Below are positions 7,990 through 15,846 of a stretch of 34,296 nucleotides of DNA, piece after piece (position 1 is the stretch's first letter; each line of letters starts with the position of its first letter). Under the pieces are notes generated by a model. The model saw nothing but the letters and a program-made list of their open reading frames with translations. It had not been told where the DNA came from and made no database searches. This stretch comes from Deltaproteobacteria bacterium (GTDB taxonomy: Bacteria; UBA10199; JACPAL01; JAHFST01). The position numbers were made by a program, and so were the translations under genes. The stretch spans positions 1-34,296 of the forward strand of contig JAHFST010000020.1 of the NCBI GenBank assembly GCA_023265625.1. Reading direction: 5' to 3'.

Positions 7990-9533
7990 TGTCTAATAAA
8001 ATTGCGGAACTCGAAAAACGTCATCAAGAGGCCCTGGAAGCCGGCGGGGCGGAGCGGATTGAAAAACACCACCAAGCGGGAAAATTGACGGCCCGGGAAC
8101 GGATTGATCATCTGCTCGACCCTGGCAGTTTTGTCGAGATGGATACCTTCGTGACGCATCGATGCACGGAGTTTGGCATCGACAAGCAAAAACCTTACGG
8201 GGATGGGGTGGTGACCGGTTATGGCAAGATCGAGGGCCGGATCGTGTTTGTCTTTGCCCAGGATTTTACCGTGTTTGGCGGTTCGTTGGGCGAGGCCTAT
8301 GCCAAGAAGATTTGCAAGGTGATGGATCATGCGATGAAGGTGGGGGCCCCGATGATTGGCCTGAATGATTCCGGTGGGGCCCGGATCCAAGAAGGTGTGG
8401 TAAGCCTGGCGGGTTATGCGGATATCTTTCAACGCAATGTGATGTCCTCCGGTGTGATCCCGCAGATCTCGGCGATCCTCGGCCCGTGTGCCGGTGGCGC
8501 GGTTTATTCGCCGGTCATGACGGATTTTATCCTGATGGCCAAGAAGACCAGTCACATGTTTATTACGGGACCCGATGTCATTAAGGCCGTCACCCACGAA
8601 GAGGTGAGCAAGGAAGATCTGGGTGGGGCGGTGACGCACAATTCTAAATCGGGAGTTGCGCACTTTTTGGCTAATAACGACCAAGATTGTTTGGACCAGA
8701 TCCGCAAACTCTTAAGCTATCTTCCCGCCAACAATATGGAGGATGCCCCGCACAAGGAGACGGGCGATCGTTGGGACAGGCGGGAGGCAGCGCTCGATAC
8801 CTTGATTCCGGACAATGCCAACAAGCCGTACGACATGAAAAAATTGATTGATTTGGTGGTCGATCCGTCGAGCTTTTTGGAGGTGCATGCCCATTACGCC
8901 AAAAATATCTTGGTGGGCTTCGCCCGTATTGGGGGCCAATCCATCGGTATTGTGGCCAACCAACCCGCGGTGCTGGCGGGTTGCCTCGATATCGACGCCT
9001 CGGTCAAGGCCGGACGTTTTGTTCGCTTTTGCGATGCCTTCAATATCCCCATCGTGACCTTCGTCGATGTCCCGGGATTCTTGCCGGGGACGGCCCAGGA
9101 GTGGGGCGGGATCATTCGCCACGGGGCCAAGTTGTTGTACGCGTATTGCGAGGCGACGGTGCCCAAGGTGACGGTGATCACCCGCAAGGCCTATGGGGGT
9201 GCTTACGACGTGATGAGTTCCAAGCACGTGCGCGGCGATGTCAACTTCGCCTACCCCAGCGCGGAGATCGCCGTGATGGGCCCCGACGGGGCGGTCAACA
9301 TTATCTTCCGCAATCAATTGGCGGGAGCGAAGGATGCGGCCAAGGAGAAGGACCGTTTGGTGGAAGATTACCGCAAGGCCTTCGCCAGCCCGTACAAGGC
9401 GGCGGAGCTGGGCTACATCGACGAAATTATCTTCCCGCGGGACACGCGACCGAGGATTATCCAGTCTTTGGAAATGCTAAAAAATAAGCGGGATAAGAAT
9501 CCGCCGAAGAAGCATGGGAATATCCCGCTTTAA
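7989..9533 (+). CDS. pccB: Acyl-CoA (propionyl-CoA) carboxylase carboxyltransferase beta subunit
   Basis: Transfers carboxyl from biotin to propionyl-CoA (or another acyl-CoA) to give methylmalonyl-CoA. The 514 aa are normal for PccB/MmdA. Two crotonase-type halves are seen: N-half with [13 protein letters not shown] and [17 protein letters not shown]-half with [28 protein letters not shown] and [17 protein letters not shown]. The start overlaps the acyl-CoA dehydrogenase stop by one base. The partner biotin carboxylase gene should follow directly but is displaced by 1.8 kb of repeats and two extra genes. Propionyl-CoA is the preferred substrate by context, because methylmalonyl-CoA mutase is in the same gene run. 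A decarboxylase role (MmdA) is less likely because the biotin carboxylase is nearby. Confidence 0.93.
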   Translation: MSNKIAELEKRHQEALEAGGAERIEKHHQAGKLTARERIDHLLDPGSFVEMDTFVTHRCTEFGIDKQKPYGDGVVTGYGKIEGRIVFVFAQDFTVFGGSLGEAYAKKICKVMDHAMKVGAPMIGLNDSGGARIQEGVVSLAGYADIFQRNVMSSGVIPQISAILGPCAGGAVYSPVMTDFILMAKKTSHMFITGPDVIKAVTHEEVSKEDLGGAVTHNSKSGVAHFLANNDQDCLDQIRKLLSYLPANNMEDAPHKETGDRWDRREAALDTLIPDNANKPYDMKKLIDLVVDPSSFLEVHAHYAKNILVGFARIGGQSIGIVANQPAVLAGCLDIDASVKAGRFVRFCDAFNIPIVTFVDVPGFLPGTAQEWGGIIRHGAKLLYAYCEATVPKVTVITRKAYGGAYDVMSSKHVRGDVNFAYPSAEIAVMGPDGAVNIIFRNQLAGAKDAAKEKDRLVEDYRKAFASPYKAAELGYIDEIIFPRDTRPRIIQSLEMLKNKRDKNPPKKHGNIPL

Positions 9534-9536
9534 AGC

Positions 9537-9570
9537 AAATCCCCCCTTCCCCCCTTTTTCAAAGGGGGGG
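9537..9570. repeat. Palindromic C/G-rich repeat, copy 1
   Basis: AAATCCCCCC, TTCCCCCC, TTTTTC and AAAGGGGGGG in that order: a hairpin with C6/G7 arms, 3 bp after the pccB stop. It could serve as a terminator-like structure. It is the same orientation as copy 3 and opposite to copies 2, 4 and 5. Two degenerate copies follow at about 9616-9635 and 9646-9663 (CCTTTTAAAAAAGG and CCCTTTCAAAAAGG). Confidence 0.9.
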
Positions 9571-9675
9571 ATGTGGCTATTTCTCTTTTTGAAGAATTGG
9601 AATATGCCCTGTCTTATCCTTTTAAAAAAGGGATAGATCACTGTCTTTCCCTTTCAAAAAGGTACGTTGATGTTG

Positions 9676-9714
9676 CCTCCCCCTTTGAAAAAGGGGGATT
9701 AAGGGGGATTTAAA
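9676..9714. repeat. Palindromic repeat, copy 2 (left arm flanking the DUF559 gene)
   Basis: CCCCCTTTGAAAAAGGGGG is a near-perfect hairpin, followed by ATTAAGGGGGATTTAAA. It is inverted relative to copy 3, so copies 2 and 3 form inverted terminal repeats around the DUF559 gene. The DUF559 frame begins directly after it. Confidence 0.92.
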
Positions 9715-9715
9715 T

Positions 9716-10090
9716 CTGCTTCCCTACAACAAAAATCTAAAAGAGCCCGCTCGTCGTTTGAGAATAGAAATGACCGACAGCGAGAGGAAACTCTGGGCCA
9801 GGCTTCGTGGCAAGCAATTGGGTGGTATCCAATTCTATCGTCAGAAAACCATCGGAAATTTCATTGTCGATTTTTATGCGCCTAAAGCCAATTTGGTGAT
9901 CGAGGTGGACGGCTCACAACATTTGGAGGCGAATCATCTCGAGAAAGACAGACAACGGGATTCATTTTTGCGAGGGCAAAGATTACAAGTTTTACGGTTC
10001 ACTAATTTACAAGTTCTCCAGGAAATGGATGGGGTTTTGGAGTTAATTTTTAAGGTGATTGGTGGGAGTCTCGCCGCAAATCCCCCTTGA
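9716..10090 (+). CDS. DUF559 (Vsr/PD-(D/E)xK-like) nuclease-domain protein
   Basis: A small endonuclease-like protein of the DUF559 family, related to very-short-patch-repair nucleases. Motifs: MTDSERKLWARLRGKQL, FYRQKTIGNFIVDFYAP with a likely metal-binding Asp, and LVIEVDGSQH with the ExD pair. The frame upstream of the first TTG (9758) encodes LPYNKNLKEPARR, which is conserved at the start of this family. Translation therefore probably begins at or near the CTG at 9716, where relatives have Met. The last codons (AANPP) and the stop TGA lie inside repeat copy 3. The gene is thus fitted between two inverted palindromic repeats. It is unrelated to the pcc operon around it. Its biological target is unknown. 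Confidence 0.8.
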   Translation: MLPYNKNLKEPARRLRIEMTDSERKLWARLRGKQLGGIQFYRQKTIGNFIVDFYAPKANLVIEVDGSQHLEANHLEKDRQRDSFLRGQRLQVLRFTNLQVLQEMDGVLELIFKVIGGSLAANPP

Positions 10091-10112
10091 TCCCCCTTTT
10101 TCAAAGGGGGAG
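10078..10112. repeat. Palindromic repeat, copy 3 (right arm; contains the DUF559 stop codon)
   Basis: AAATCCCCCTTGATCCCCC, then TTTTTCAAAGGGGGAG. It matches copy 2 in inverse orientation. The TGA at 10088-10090 within it ends the DUF559 frame. Confidence 0.92.
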
Positions 10113-10146
10113 GTGGATGAATCTCTTCTTGGGTGAGATGTGCGGT

Positions 10147-10205
10147 AATGTATTTCCCCCCCTTTGAAAAAGGGGGGTAGGGGGGATTTAAGGGGTGGGG
10201 GATTT
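10147..10205. repeat. Palindromic repeat, copy 4 (left direct repeat of a 59-bp pair)
   Basis: It begins AATGTATTT, has the hairpin CCCCCCTTTGAAAAAGGGGGG, then TAGGGGGGATTTAAGGGGTG and ends GATTT. It is nearly identical over 59 bp to copy 5, differing only in homopolymer lengths. The stop codon of the minus-strand unknown gene (10204-10206) is formed at its right end. Confidence 0.92.
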
Positions 10206-11100
10206 ATCCCATCCCCGCGATTTCCCGTTCAACCTCTTGCAATGTTTTTTCTAACACGGCTACCATCACTCGGGCGGCATAAATGGGATCGCTTTCCAAA
10301 GGTTTGAGATGATGTGTTTTTGGATCAAACTTCATCGTTCCCTTCGATTCAAATTTTCGGTAGACGGTGCATTCGTAGAGATAACGAAAGGGACTGTGTT
10401 CCTCAAAGGTCGCCAGATGCTTGAGTTGCAAGAGTCGTTGCAAGAATTTTTGATGCAAGATGGCTAGTGCTCGCTCCGGCCCTGCTGGTTCTGCCTGTCT
10501 TTCCCGCAGAATATTGAAGCCAAAGGTAGTTCCCGGTTTTAGGCCGAAATCTTTCAAAAAAGCTAAGAGGCGATCGAGGGTCGGCAAATCAGCATTTGGC
10601 AGATGTCTTTCAATTGCCAGGATAGCGGTCTTGACAGCCAATGGACCGTGGGTTTGACCCACTTCAAGAATGATGCGACGATGACCCGTGGGGAGAAAGC
10701 GTCTCAAGACCTCATCATAACGTTCAACCATATCCAGAGTGGGAGATTCTGGAGGAGGCAGGTCCTGTTCCAGTTGTCGTTGTAGTTCCAATAGGTGATC
10801 GCGAACGACCGTCGCCATCCCTTCGATGAGGGGATGGAATTCAGCCCCTGACGCTTCGGCGCGTCCCAAAAAATGGTCGAGAGTCTGATATCCAGATTTT
10901 ATGGCTTGGGGATCATGGGGTGGCGTGAAGAGTCGTCCCACGATTCGTTCCCCATGGGCCTGTAGAACCTCCGCCAAGGCTTGTGTGATTGAGACAATAG
11001 GAGCCTCTAGGGGGACGCTGCAGACAAATTGTGCCCAGCCACGCACCAATGCCGGTGGAGTACTCAAACCAAGTAGTTTGGAAACTGTAGTGAGAACCAT
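10204..11100 (-). CDS. Hypothetical helical protein between direct repeats
   Basis: A 298-aa protein I do not recognise. It is soluble and largely helical, with no signal peptide or transmembrane segment. Notable stretches are VVRDHLLELQRQLEQDLPPP, RRFLPTGHRRIILEVGQTHG and FRYLYECTVYRKFESKGTMKF. No catalytic motif stands out. The start is ATG 11100 (or the GTG at 11103 immediately before it). A GATAAT box lies 6 bases upstream of the ATG, which would place transcription initiation at or near the ATG. The stop codon sits at the edge of repeat copy 4 and the gene is bracketed by copies 4 and 5. It runs against the flanking pcc genes, which supports insertion as a separate unit. Confidence 0.7.
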   Translation of the reverse strand: MVLTTVSKLLGLSTPPALVRGWAQFVCSVPLEAPIVSITQALAEVLQAHGERIVGRLFTPPHDPQAIKSGYQTLDHFLGRAEASGAEFHPLIEGMATVVRDHLLELQRQLEQDLPPPESPTLDMVERYDEVLRRFLPTGHRRIILEVGQTHGPLAVKTAILAIERHLPNADLPTLDRLLAFLKDFGLKPGTTFGFNILRERQAEPAGPERALAILHQKFLQRLLQLKHLATFEEHSPFRYLYECTVYRKFESKGTMKFDPKTHHLKPLESDPIYAARVMVAVLEKTLQEVEREIAGMG

Positions 11101-11105
11101 CACTC

Positions 11106-11111
11106 AATTAT
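11106..11111 (-). promoter_or_regulatory. Candidate -10 box (GATAAT) for the unknown gene at 10204-11100
   Basis: On the minus strand GATAAT is followed by TGAGTG and then ATG, so +1 would fall on or next to the A of the ATG. No convincing -35 element is seen. This is weak alone but matches the pattern at rplM, accC and the peptide-binding lipoprotein gene. Confidence 0.3.
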
Positions 11112-11209
11112 CGGTAGCGGCACAATAAAGTTGCTCCCGATTTACATACAATTCATGCATATTCGTTTGATATGAGAATAACACTCAATATGGAAGAGGG
11201 TCTCCTACT

Positions 11210-11268
11210 AATGTATTTTCCCCCTTTGAAAAAGGGGGGTAGGGGGGATTTAAGGGGTGGGGGGATTT
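11210..11268. repeat. Palindromic repeat, copy 5 (right direct repeat of the 59-bp pair)
   Basis: Same order of elements and same orientation as copy 4, 1.06 kb away, with the hairpin CCCCCTTTGAAAAAGGGGG and the tail GGGGTGGGGGGATTT. It ends 5 bp before the candidate promoter of the biotin carboxylase gene. Confidence 0.92.
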
Positions 11269-11272
11269 GAAG

Positions 11273-11301
11273 TTGACGGCTTGGGCACAACTCGCTACAA
11301 A
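11273..11301 (+). promoter_or_regulatory. Candidate promoter for accC, leaderless spacing
   Basis: TTGACG (11273-11278), 17-base spacer, TACAAA (11296-11301), then 7 bases to the ATG at 11309. Transcription would start at about 11308. There is no Shine-Dalgarno sequence before this ATG, consistent with a leaderless message. Such a promoter would restore expression of the distal half of the operon after the repeat/gene insertion upstream. Confidence 0.45.
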
Positions 11302-11308
11302 AGCCCCC

Positions 11309-12835
11309 ATGTTTAAAAAAGTATTGATCGCCAATCGTGGCGAGATAGCGGTGCGGGTGATTCGGGCCTGTCGTGAGATTGGGATCAAGACGGTGGCGGT
11401 TTATTCCGAGATTGATCGGGAGTCGCGCCATGTGCGTTGGGCTGATGAGGCCTATTTAGTGGGACCGGCCCCGGCCAAGGAAAGTTATCTGGTGGCCGAT
11501 AAAATCATCGAGGTGGCCAAGCGCAGTGGGGCCGATGCCATCCATCCCGGTTATGGTTTTCTTTCCGAAAATGCCGATTTTTCCGACCTCTGTGCCAAAA
11601 ATAATATCAAGTTCATTGGCCCGCGCGGCGACTCGATGCGCATGCTGGGAGACAAGGTGGCGGCCCGTCGGGTGGCGGCCAAGGTCAAGGTGCCGACGGT
11701 CCCCGGGATGACGGATCCGTTGGATTCGGTCGATCAGGCCAAGCAGTTGGGAGGGCAGTTTGGTTATCCTGTCTTGCTCAAGGCGCGTTCCGGCGGAGGG
11801 GGCAAGGGGATGCGCAAGGTGGAGCGCGTGGAGGAGATGGAATCGGCTTATCAAATGGCCTCCTCCGAGGCGCGATCTTCCTTCAATGACGATGCGCTTT
11901 ACATGGAAAAATATGTCGTGGGTCCGCACCATGTGGAGGTGCAGATCTTAGGTGATGAAGCCGGAAATGTGATCGCGATTGGCGAGCGGGAATGTTCGGT
12001 GCAACGGCGGCATCAAAAGATCATTGAAGAATCACCGTCGCCCTTCATCACGGAGGCCACGCGCAAGAAATTACTCGAGGCGGCCGTGATCTTGGCCAAA
12101 GAGGCCAAATATGTGAACGCGGGTACGATGGAGTTTTTGGTCGATAAGAATCAAGACTACTATTTTTTGGAGATGAACGCCCGATTGCAGGTGGAACACC
12201 CGGTGACCGAGCAGGTCTCGGGGATTGATCTGGTCCGGGCGCAATTGCGCATTGCGGCCGGAGAATCGTTGGATGTTATTGTAGGGGCGCCGCTTGCTGC
12301 GCCCCCACAGAACCGCGGTCATGCCATCGAATGCCGCATCTACGCCGAAGACCCCGATCAAGGCTTCATTCCATCCCCCGGAAAAATTGAGAGAGTGCGC
12401 GAACCCTCCGGCCCTTGGGTTCGGGTGGATTCAGCCGTCTATCCCAGGGCGGAGATTTCTGTGTATTACGATCCGATGATTGCCAAGCTGATTACCTGGG
12501 GACCCACCCGTGAAGAGGCCATCCTCCGGATGGAGCGGGCCCTACGGGAATATCAGATTGTGGGTGTGAAGACGAACCTCTGGTTTCATGAGGCGGTGCT
12601 GGCCCATTCGGAGTTTCGACAGGGGAAATATGATACCGGGTTTGTCGAACGAAACCTAGAGGTGCTCAAGCGCCTGGGACATGAGGGGCATGCGGGTATT
12701 GCCGCCATTGCGGCCCTATTTTTTCAACTCCAAGAGGCGAAGGTAGCGAGTCCGAGAGGCCCGGAGGGATCTTCGACGAATTCCAATGCTTCTTCTTGGA
12801 AACTGGCCGGGCGCCGGGAAGGGATGCGGTCATGA
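11309..12835 (+). CDS. accC: Acyl-CoA carboxylase biotin carboxylase subunit
   Basis: ATP- and bicarbonate-dependent carboxylation of biotin, partner of PccB. The 508 aa begin with the classical MFKKVLIANRGEIAVRVIRA. The ATP-grasp glycine loop KARSGGGGKGMRK lies near 157-170, ECSVQRRHQKIIEE near 227-240 and MNARLQVEHPVTE near 290-302. A tail of about 50 residues ends [12 protein letters not shown]. The biotin-attachment domain is absent from this chain and is encoded by the next gene (ATGA overlap), so the usual PccA is split in two. Near residues 324-334 the loop before RGHAIECRIYAED is about five residues longer than in E. coli AccC and is encoded by a 30-bp palindrome. The start is set by family homology; 14 spurious codons are open upstream. 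Confidence 0.93.
   Translation: MFKKVLIANRGEIAVRVIRACREIGIKTVAVYSEIDRESRHVRWADEAYLVGPAPAKESYLVADKIIEVAKRSGADAIHPGYGFLSENADFSDLCAKNNIKFIGPRGDSMRMLGDKVAARRVAAKVKVPTVPGMTDPLDSVDQAKQLGGQFGYPVLLKARSGGGGKGMRKVERVEEMESAYQMASSEARSSFNDDALYMEKYVVGPHHVEVQILGDEAGNVIAIGERECSVQRRHQKIIEESPSPFITEATRKKLLEAAVILAKEAKYVNAGTMEFLVDKNQDYYFLEMNARLQVEHPVTEQVSGIDLVRAQLRIAAGESLDVIVGAPLAAPPQNRGHAIECRIYAEDPDQGFIPSPGKIERVREPSGPWVRVDSAVYPRAEISVYYDPMIAKLITWGPTREEAILRMERALREYQIVGVKTNLWFHEAVLAHSEFRQGKYDTGFVERNLEVLKRLGHEGHAGIAAIAALFFQLQEAKVASPRGPEGSSTNSNASSWKLAGRREGMRS
12280..12309. repeat. 30-bp palindrome within the biotin carboxylase coding sequence
   Basis: Arms TGTAGGGGCGC and GCGCCCCCACA are complementary at 10 of 11 positions around an 8-base centre. 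It reads in frame as part of the loop VIVGAPLAAPPQ. Palindromes of this TGTAGGGGCG type are, as I recall, common as dispersed intergenic repeats in many bacteria, so this looks like a repeat element captured in a gene. Confidence 0.75.
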
Positions 12836-13335
12836 AATATCATGCCGCCGTCGCTGGACAGTCCATTGAGCTCGAACTGGGTTCGGATGGTGCGGTTTTT
12901 TTGAATGATAAATCCCATCGTGTGGAATGTCGTATCTTAGAAACGGGCCTGCTCTCATTACTGGTGGACGATCACTCCTATGAGATTGTGGTGCGTCGCG
13001 AACTCAAGGGCGGCAAGCCGACCAAAAATGGTTTTGTGGTCGAACTGGCCGGCCATCTGATTCCGGTGCGCTTTGAGGAACCGGGTCAAAAAGGCGCGGC
13101 CGGAGTGAAAGAAGAAGAAGGTTCAGGAACCATTGAATCCCCCATGCCCGGTCGGATTGTGACGATCAAGGTGAGCCTGGGGCAAGAGGTCAAATTGGGT
13201 GAGGGGATTATGGTGGTGGAAGCCATGAAGATGGAAAATGAACTGACGTCCTCCAAATCAGGGAAGGTCAAAGAGATCAAAGTGAAGGTGGGTGAAGCGG
13301 TGGAGGCGGGTCAGGAATTAATGGTGATTGAATAA
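12832..13335 (+). CDS. Biotin carboxyl carrier subunit of acyl-CoA carboxylase
   Basis: A 167-aa protein with a C-terminal biotinyl domain (about 95-167): [12 protein letters not shown], then [13 protein letters not shown] with the biotinylated Lys at about 133, then GQELMVIE at the end. The N-terminal ~80 residues resemble the BT linker region of fused PccA, probably a beta-barrel contacting the carboxyltransferase. A short charged linker (VKEEEGSG) joins the two. It starts by ATGA overlap with accC and ends by TAATG overlap with the mutase gene, so it is translationally coupled on both sides. An alternative upstream TTG (12796) is rejected because it falls inside accC. Confidence 0.92.
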   Translation: MKYHAAVAGQSIELELGSDGAVFLNDKSHRVECRILETGLLSLLVDDHSYEIVVRRELKGGKPTKNGFVVELAGHLIPVRFEEPGQKGAAGVKEEEGSGTIESPMPGRIVTIKVSLGQEVKLGEGIMVVEAMKMENELTSSKSGKVKEIKVKVGEAVEAGQELMVIE

Positions 13336-14930
13336 TGGCCACCGAACGCAAAGAAAAATTTTCGACGCTCTCGGATATTCCGTTGCCGCCCACGTATCGT
13401 CCGGCCGATGTACGCTCGAATTACCAAGAAGATATCGGGCAGCCCTCCCAGTTCCCTTATACGCGGGGTGTTCATCCCAACATGTATCGCGGTCGCCTCT
13501 GGACCATGCGGCAATACGCCGGTTTTGGTTCCGCCGAGGAGACCAACAAGCGTTTTCGTTATCTCTTGGAGGCGGGGCAGACCGGGCTTTCGGTGGCGTT
13601 TGATCTTCCCACCCAGATGGGGCTTGATTCCGACGCCCCGATGTCGGTGGGAGAGGTGGGTAAGGTGGGGGTGGCGATTGATACCTTGGAAGACATGCAG
13701 CAGCTGTTGGATAAAATTCCCCTGGATAAGGTCTCGACCTCGATGACCATCAATGCGACGGCCTCCACCTTGTTGGCCTTCTACCTGGCGGTGGCCGACG
13801 GGCAGGGCGTGAGCTGGGACAAACTGCGCGGGACGGTGCAGAATGATATTTTAAAGGAATACATCGCTCGGGGAACTTACATCTATCCGGTGGGACCTTC
13901 GATGAGGATCATCACGGATATGTTTCGCTTCTGTAATGAACGGGTCCCCAAGTGGAATGCGATCAGTGTTTCGGGGTATCACATGCGCGAGGCAGGTTGC
14001 AATGCAGTGCAAGAGGTGGCCTTTACCTTGATGGATGGTTTGACTTACTTGGAGGCCGCCCAAAAAGCAGGTCTGGACGTAGACGAGATCGCCTCGCAGA
14101 TCTCCTTCTTTTTTGGGGTGCACAACGACTTCATCGAGGAGATTGCCAAGTTTAGGGCCGCCCGACGCCTCTGGGCCCGTTTGATGAAGGAACGTTTTCA
14201 GGTGAAGAAGGATGAGTCGTGTAAACTGCGTTTTCACACCCAGACCGCCGGTTGCAGCCTGACGGCCCAACAGCCGAAGAACAATATTGTGCGAGTCACG
14301 ATCCAGGCCCTGGCGGCCGTGCTGGGCGGTACCCAGTCGCTCCATACCAATTCCCTCGATGAGGCCTTGGGGCTCCCGACCGAAGAGTCGGCGCGGGTGG
14401 CCCTGCGCACGCAGCAGATCTTGGGGTACGAGTCCGGGGTCGCCAACACCGTCGATCCCTGCGCCGGTTCCTATGCGATTGAATCCCTGACCGATCAGAT
14501 CGAGCAACAGGCCCGTGATTACATCGCCAAGATTGACAAGATGGGCGGGATGTTACGGGCGATTGAGCAGGGATTTGTCCAGAAGGAGATTCAAAACAGT
14601 GCCTATCAATACCAGAAAGATATCGAGTCACGTGAGAAGCTCATTGTGGGGATGAATTCTTTCCCGTTGGCCGGGGAAAAGCAGGGTCCCATCATGAAGA
14701 TTGGCCGTGAGGTGGAGCAAAAGAAACTGGAGCGACTTCACCACTGGCGCGCCACTCGTGACGCCACCCTTTGTGCTCAAGCTCTGAAGGATCTGGAACA
14801 AGCGGCTCGTGGCACTGAGAATGTCATGCCTGTCATTATCCACGCGGTGAAGGCGAAGGCCACTTTGGGAGAGATTGCTCAGGTTTTTCGGCAGTGCTTT
14901 GGGCAGTATCAGGAGAATGTGGTGATCTGA
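13335..14930 (+). CDS. Methylmalonyl-CoA mutase, catalytic (large/alpha) subunit
   Basis: Rearranges methylmalonyl-CoA to succinyl-CoA together with a cobalamin-binding subunit. The 531 aa cover only the TIM-barrel catalytic part. Typical segments are [73 protein letters not shown]-like (here [11 protein letters not shown]), [16 protein letters not shown] and [18 protein letters not shown]. The C-terminal B12 domain (DxHxxG) is absent and no small subunit, MeaB chaperone or epimerase gene is in the window, so those must be elsewhere. Context with PCC favours methylmalonyl-CoA over isobutyryl-CoA as substrate. It ends directly against the convergent tatC stop. Confidence 0.9.
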   Translation: MATERKEKFSTLSDIPLPPTYRPADVRSNYQEDIGQPSQFPYTRGVHPNMYRGRLWTMRQYAGFGSAEETNKRFRYLLEAGQTGLSVAFDLPTQMGLDSDAPMSVGEVGKVGVAIDTLEDMQQLLDKIPLDKVSTSMTINATASTLLAFYLAVADGQGVSWDKLRGTVQNDILKEYIARGTYIYPVGPSMRIITDMFRFCNERVPKWNAISVSGYHMREAGCNAVQEVAFTLMDGLTYLEAAQKAGLDVDEIASQISFFFGVHNDFIEEIAKFRAARRLWARLMKERFQVKKDESCKLRFHTQTAGCSLTAQQPKNNIVRVTIQALAAVLGGTQSLHTNSLDEALGLPTEESARVALRTQQILGYESGVANTVDPCAGSYAIESLTDQIEQQARDYIAKIDKMGGMLRAIEQGFVQKEIQNSAYQYQKDIESREKLIVGMNSFPLAGEKQGPIMKIGREVEQKKLERLHHWRATRDATLCAQALKDLEQAARGTENVMPVIIHAVKAKATLGEIAQVFRQCFGQYQENVVI

Positions 14931-15662
14931 TTAGTTCTTTTTTTCGATAAACCGGATAATCAAAAGACTCACTTCATACAATATCAAAAGTGGTACCGAC
15001 ATCAGAAATTGCGACATCACATCAGGTCCTGGTGTCAAAATTCCTCCCACCAAGAAGGTCAGCACCAGCACATAACGGCGCCAGGAGGCTAACTGCTTAT
15101 GATGCACGACCCCCATCACGGCGAGGGCCACGAGGATGAGCGGGAGTTCGAAGATGCCGCCAAAGGTAAGCAACATCTTGGTGACGAATCCCAGGTAGTC
15201 CTCCATGCGCGGCAGAAACTGGATCTGGGTCCCGGTGAGCAATGAGACAAAAAAATCAAAGCCGAACGGAAAGATCACATAATAACCAAACGCGGCGCCT
15301 CCCACAAAGAGTAGCGTGGAGCTCCCGACAAACGTCATGGCGTAGCGCCGCTCTTTGGCATAAAGGCCCGGGGCGATGAAGAGCCAAACTTGGTACAGCA
15401 GAAATGGCGAGGAGAGGAAGAGCCCAGAAAGCAATCCCACCTTGAGATAAGTCACCACGGCCTCGAGCGGGGAGGTGGCAATGAATGAGGAGCCTGCATG
15501 GAAGTGCCGGATCAATGGTTGTTGGAGAAATTCAAAGATTTGTTTGGAGAAATACAGTGACACCAAGCTCGTTGCGATGAGTGCCAAACTGCCTCGGATC
15601 AAGCAGCCACGTAGGGCTGTTAGATGTTGCACCAGGGACAACTTTTGTTCTTCGGTGGTCAT
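14931..15662 (-). CDS. tatC: Twin-arginine translocase subunit TatC
   Basis: A 243-aa six-helix membrane protein that, with TatA/B, exports folded twin-arginine proteins. Characteristic features: the N-terminal HLTALRGCLIRG, the segment SPLEAVVTYLKVGLLSGLFLSSPFLLYQVWLFIAPGLY with the family Phe/Glu region, and the late GILTPGPDVMSQ. It starts 3 bp after the tatA stop, so the two genes are coupled. It is the last gene of the minus-strand unit and convergent with the mutase gene with no intergenic DNA. Confidence 0.96.
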   Translation of the reverse strand: MTTEEQKLSLVQHLTALRGCLIRGSLALIATSLVSLYFSKQIFEFLQQPLIRHFHAGSSFIATSPLEAVVTYLKVGLLSGLFLSSPFLLYQVWLFIAPGLYAKERRYAMTFVGSSTLLFVGGAAFGYYVIFPFGFDFFVSLLTGTQIQFLPRMEDYLGFVTKMLLTFGGIFELPLILVALAVMGVVHHKQLASWRRYVLVLTFLVGGILTPGPDVMSQFLMSVPLLILYEVSLLIIRFIEKKN

Positions 15663-15665
15663 GCG

Positions 15666-15833
15666 TTATTTGGGAGGATCGAGGAAGTCGTTTTTGACGT
15701 CTTCCAAGGATTTTTTAAATTCCCGCACCCATTTGCCGATTTTAGTGGCCATGCCCGGGAGGCGTTCCGGGCCGATAAAGATCAGGGCCAAGACCATGAC
15801 GATGAAAATTTCTCCGGTGCCTAGGCCAAACAT
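15666..15833 (-). CDS. tatA: Sec-independent translocase protein TatA/TatB
   Basis: A 55-aa protein with one N-terminal helix (MFGLGTGEIFIVMVLALIF), the hinge GPERLP, then an amphipathic, charged helix (KIGKWVREFKKSLEDVKNDF). The short length favours TatA. The N-terminus MFGLGTGE and the GPERLP form are also TatB-like, so it may serve both roles. The start at 15833 has AAGGAAAACC just before the ATG; upstream in-frame residues are spurious. It lies between argC and tatC. Confidence 0.93.
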   Translation of the reverse strand: MFGLGTGEIFIVMVLALIFIGPERLPGMATKIGKWVREFKKSLEDVKNDFLDPPK

Positions 15834-15846
15834 AGGTTTTCCTTTT

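Noticed and set aside
7986-8684. 232-codon open frame antisense to pccB
   Set aside because: It is an antisense shadow of a strongly conserved gene, with His/Arg-rich unnatural composition and no ribosome site.
9537-11268. Classical insertion sequence or transposon
   Set aside because: No transposase frame is present and no short target-site duplication was identified; the segment is described instead as repeat-bounded units.
11153-11431. Minus-strand open frames running through repeat copy 5
   Set aside because: The protein is mostly translated repeat (PPLKSPLPPFFKGG) plus antisense of accC.
13335-14930. Isobutyryl-CoA mutase instead of methylmalonyl-CoA mutase
   Set aside because: Active-site diagnostic positions could not be assigned with certainty by eye, but co-localisation with propionyl-CoA carboxylase favours methylmalonyl-CoA.
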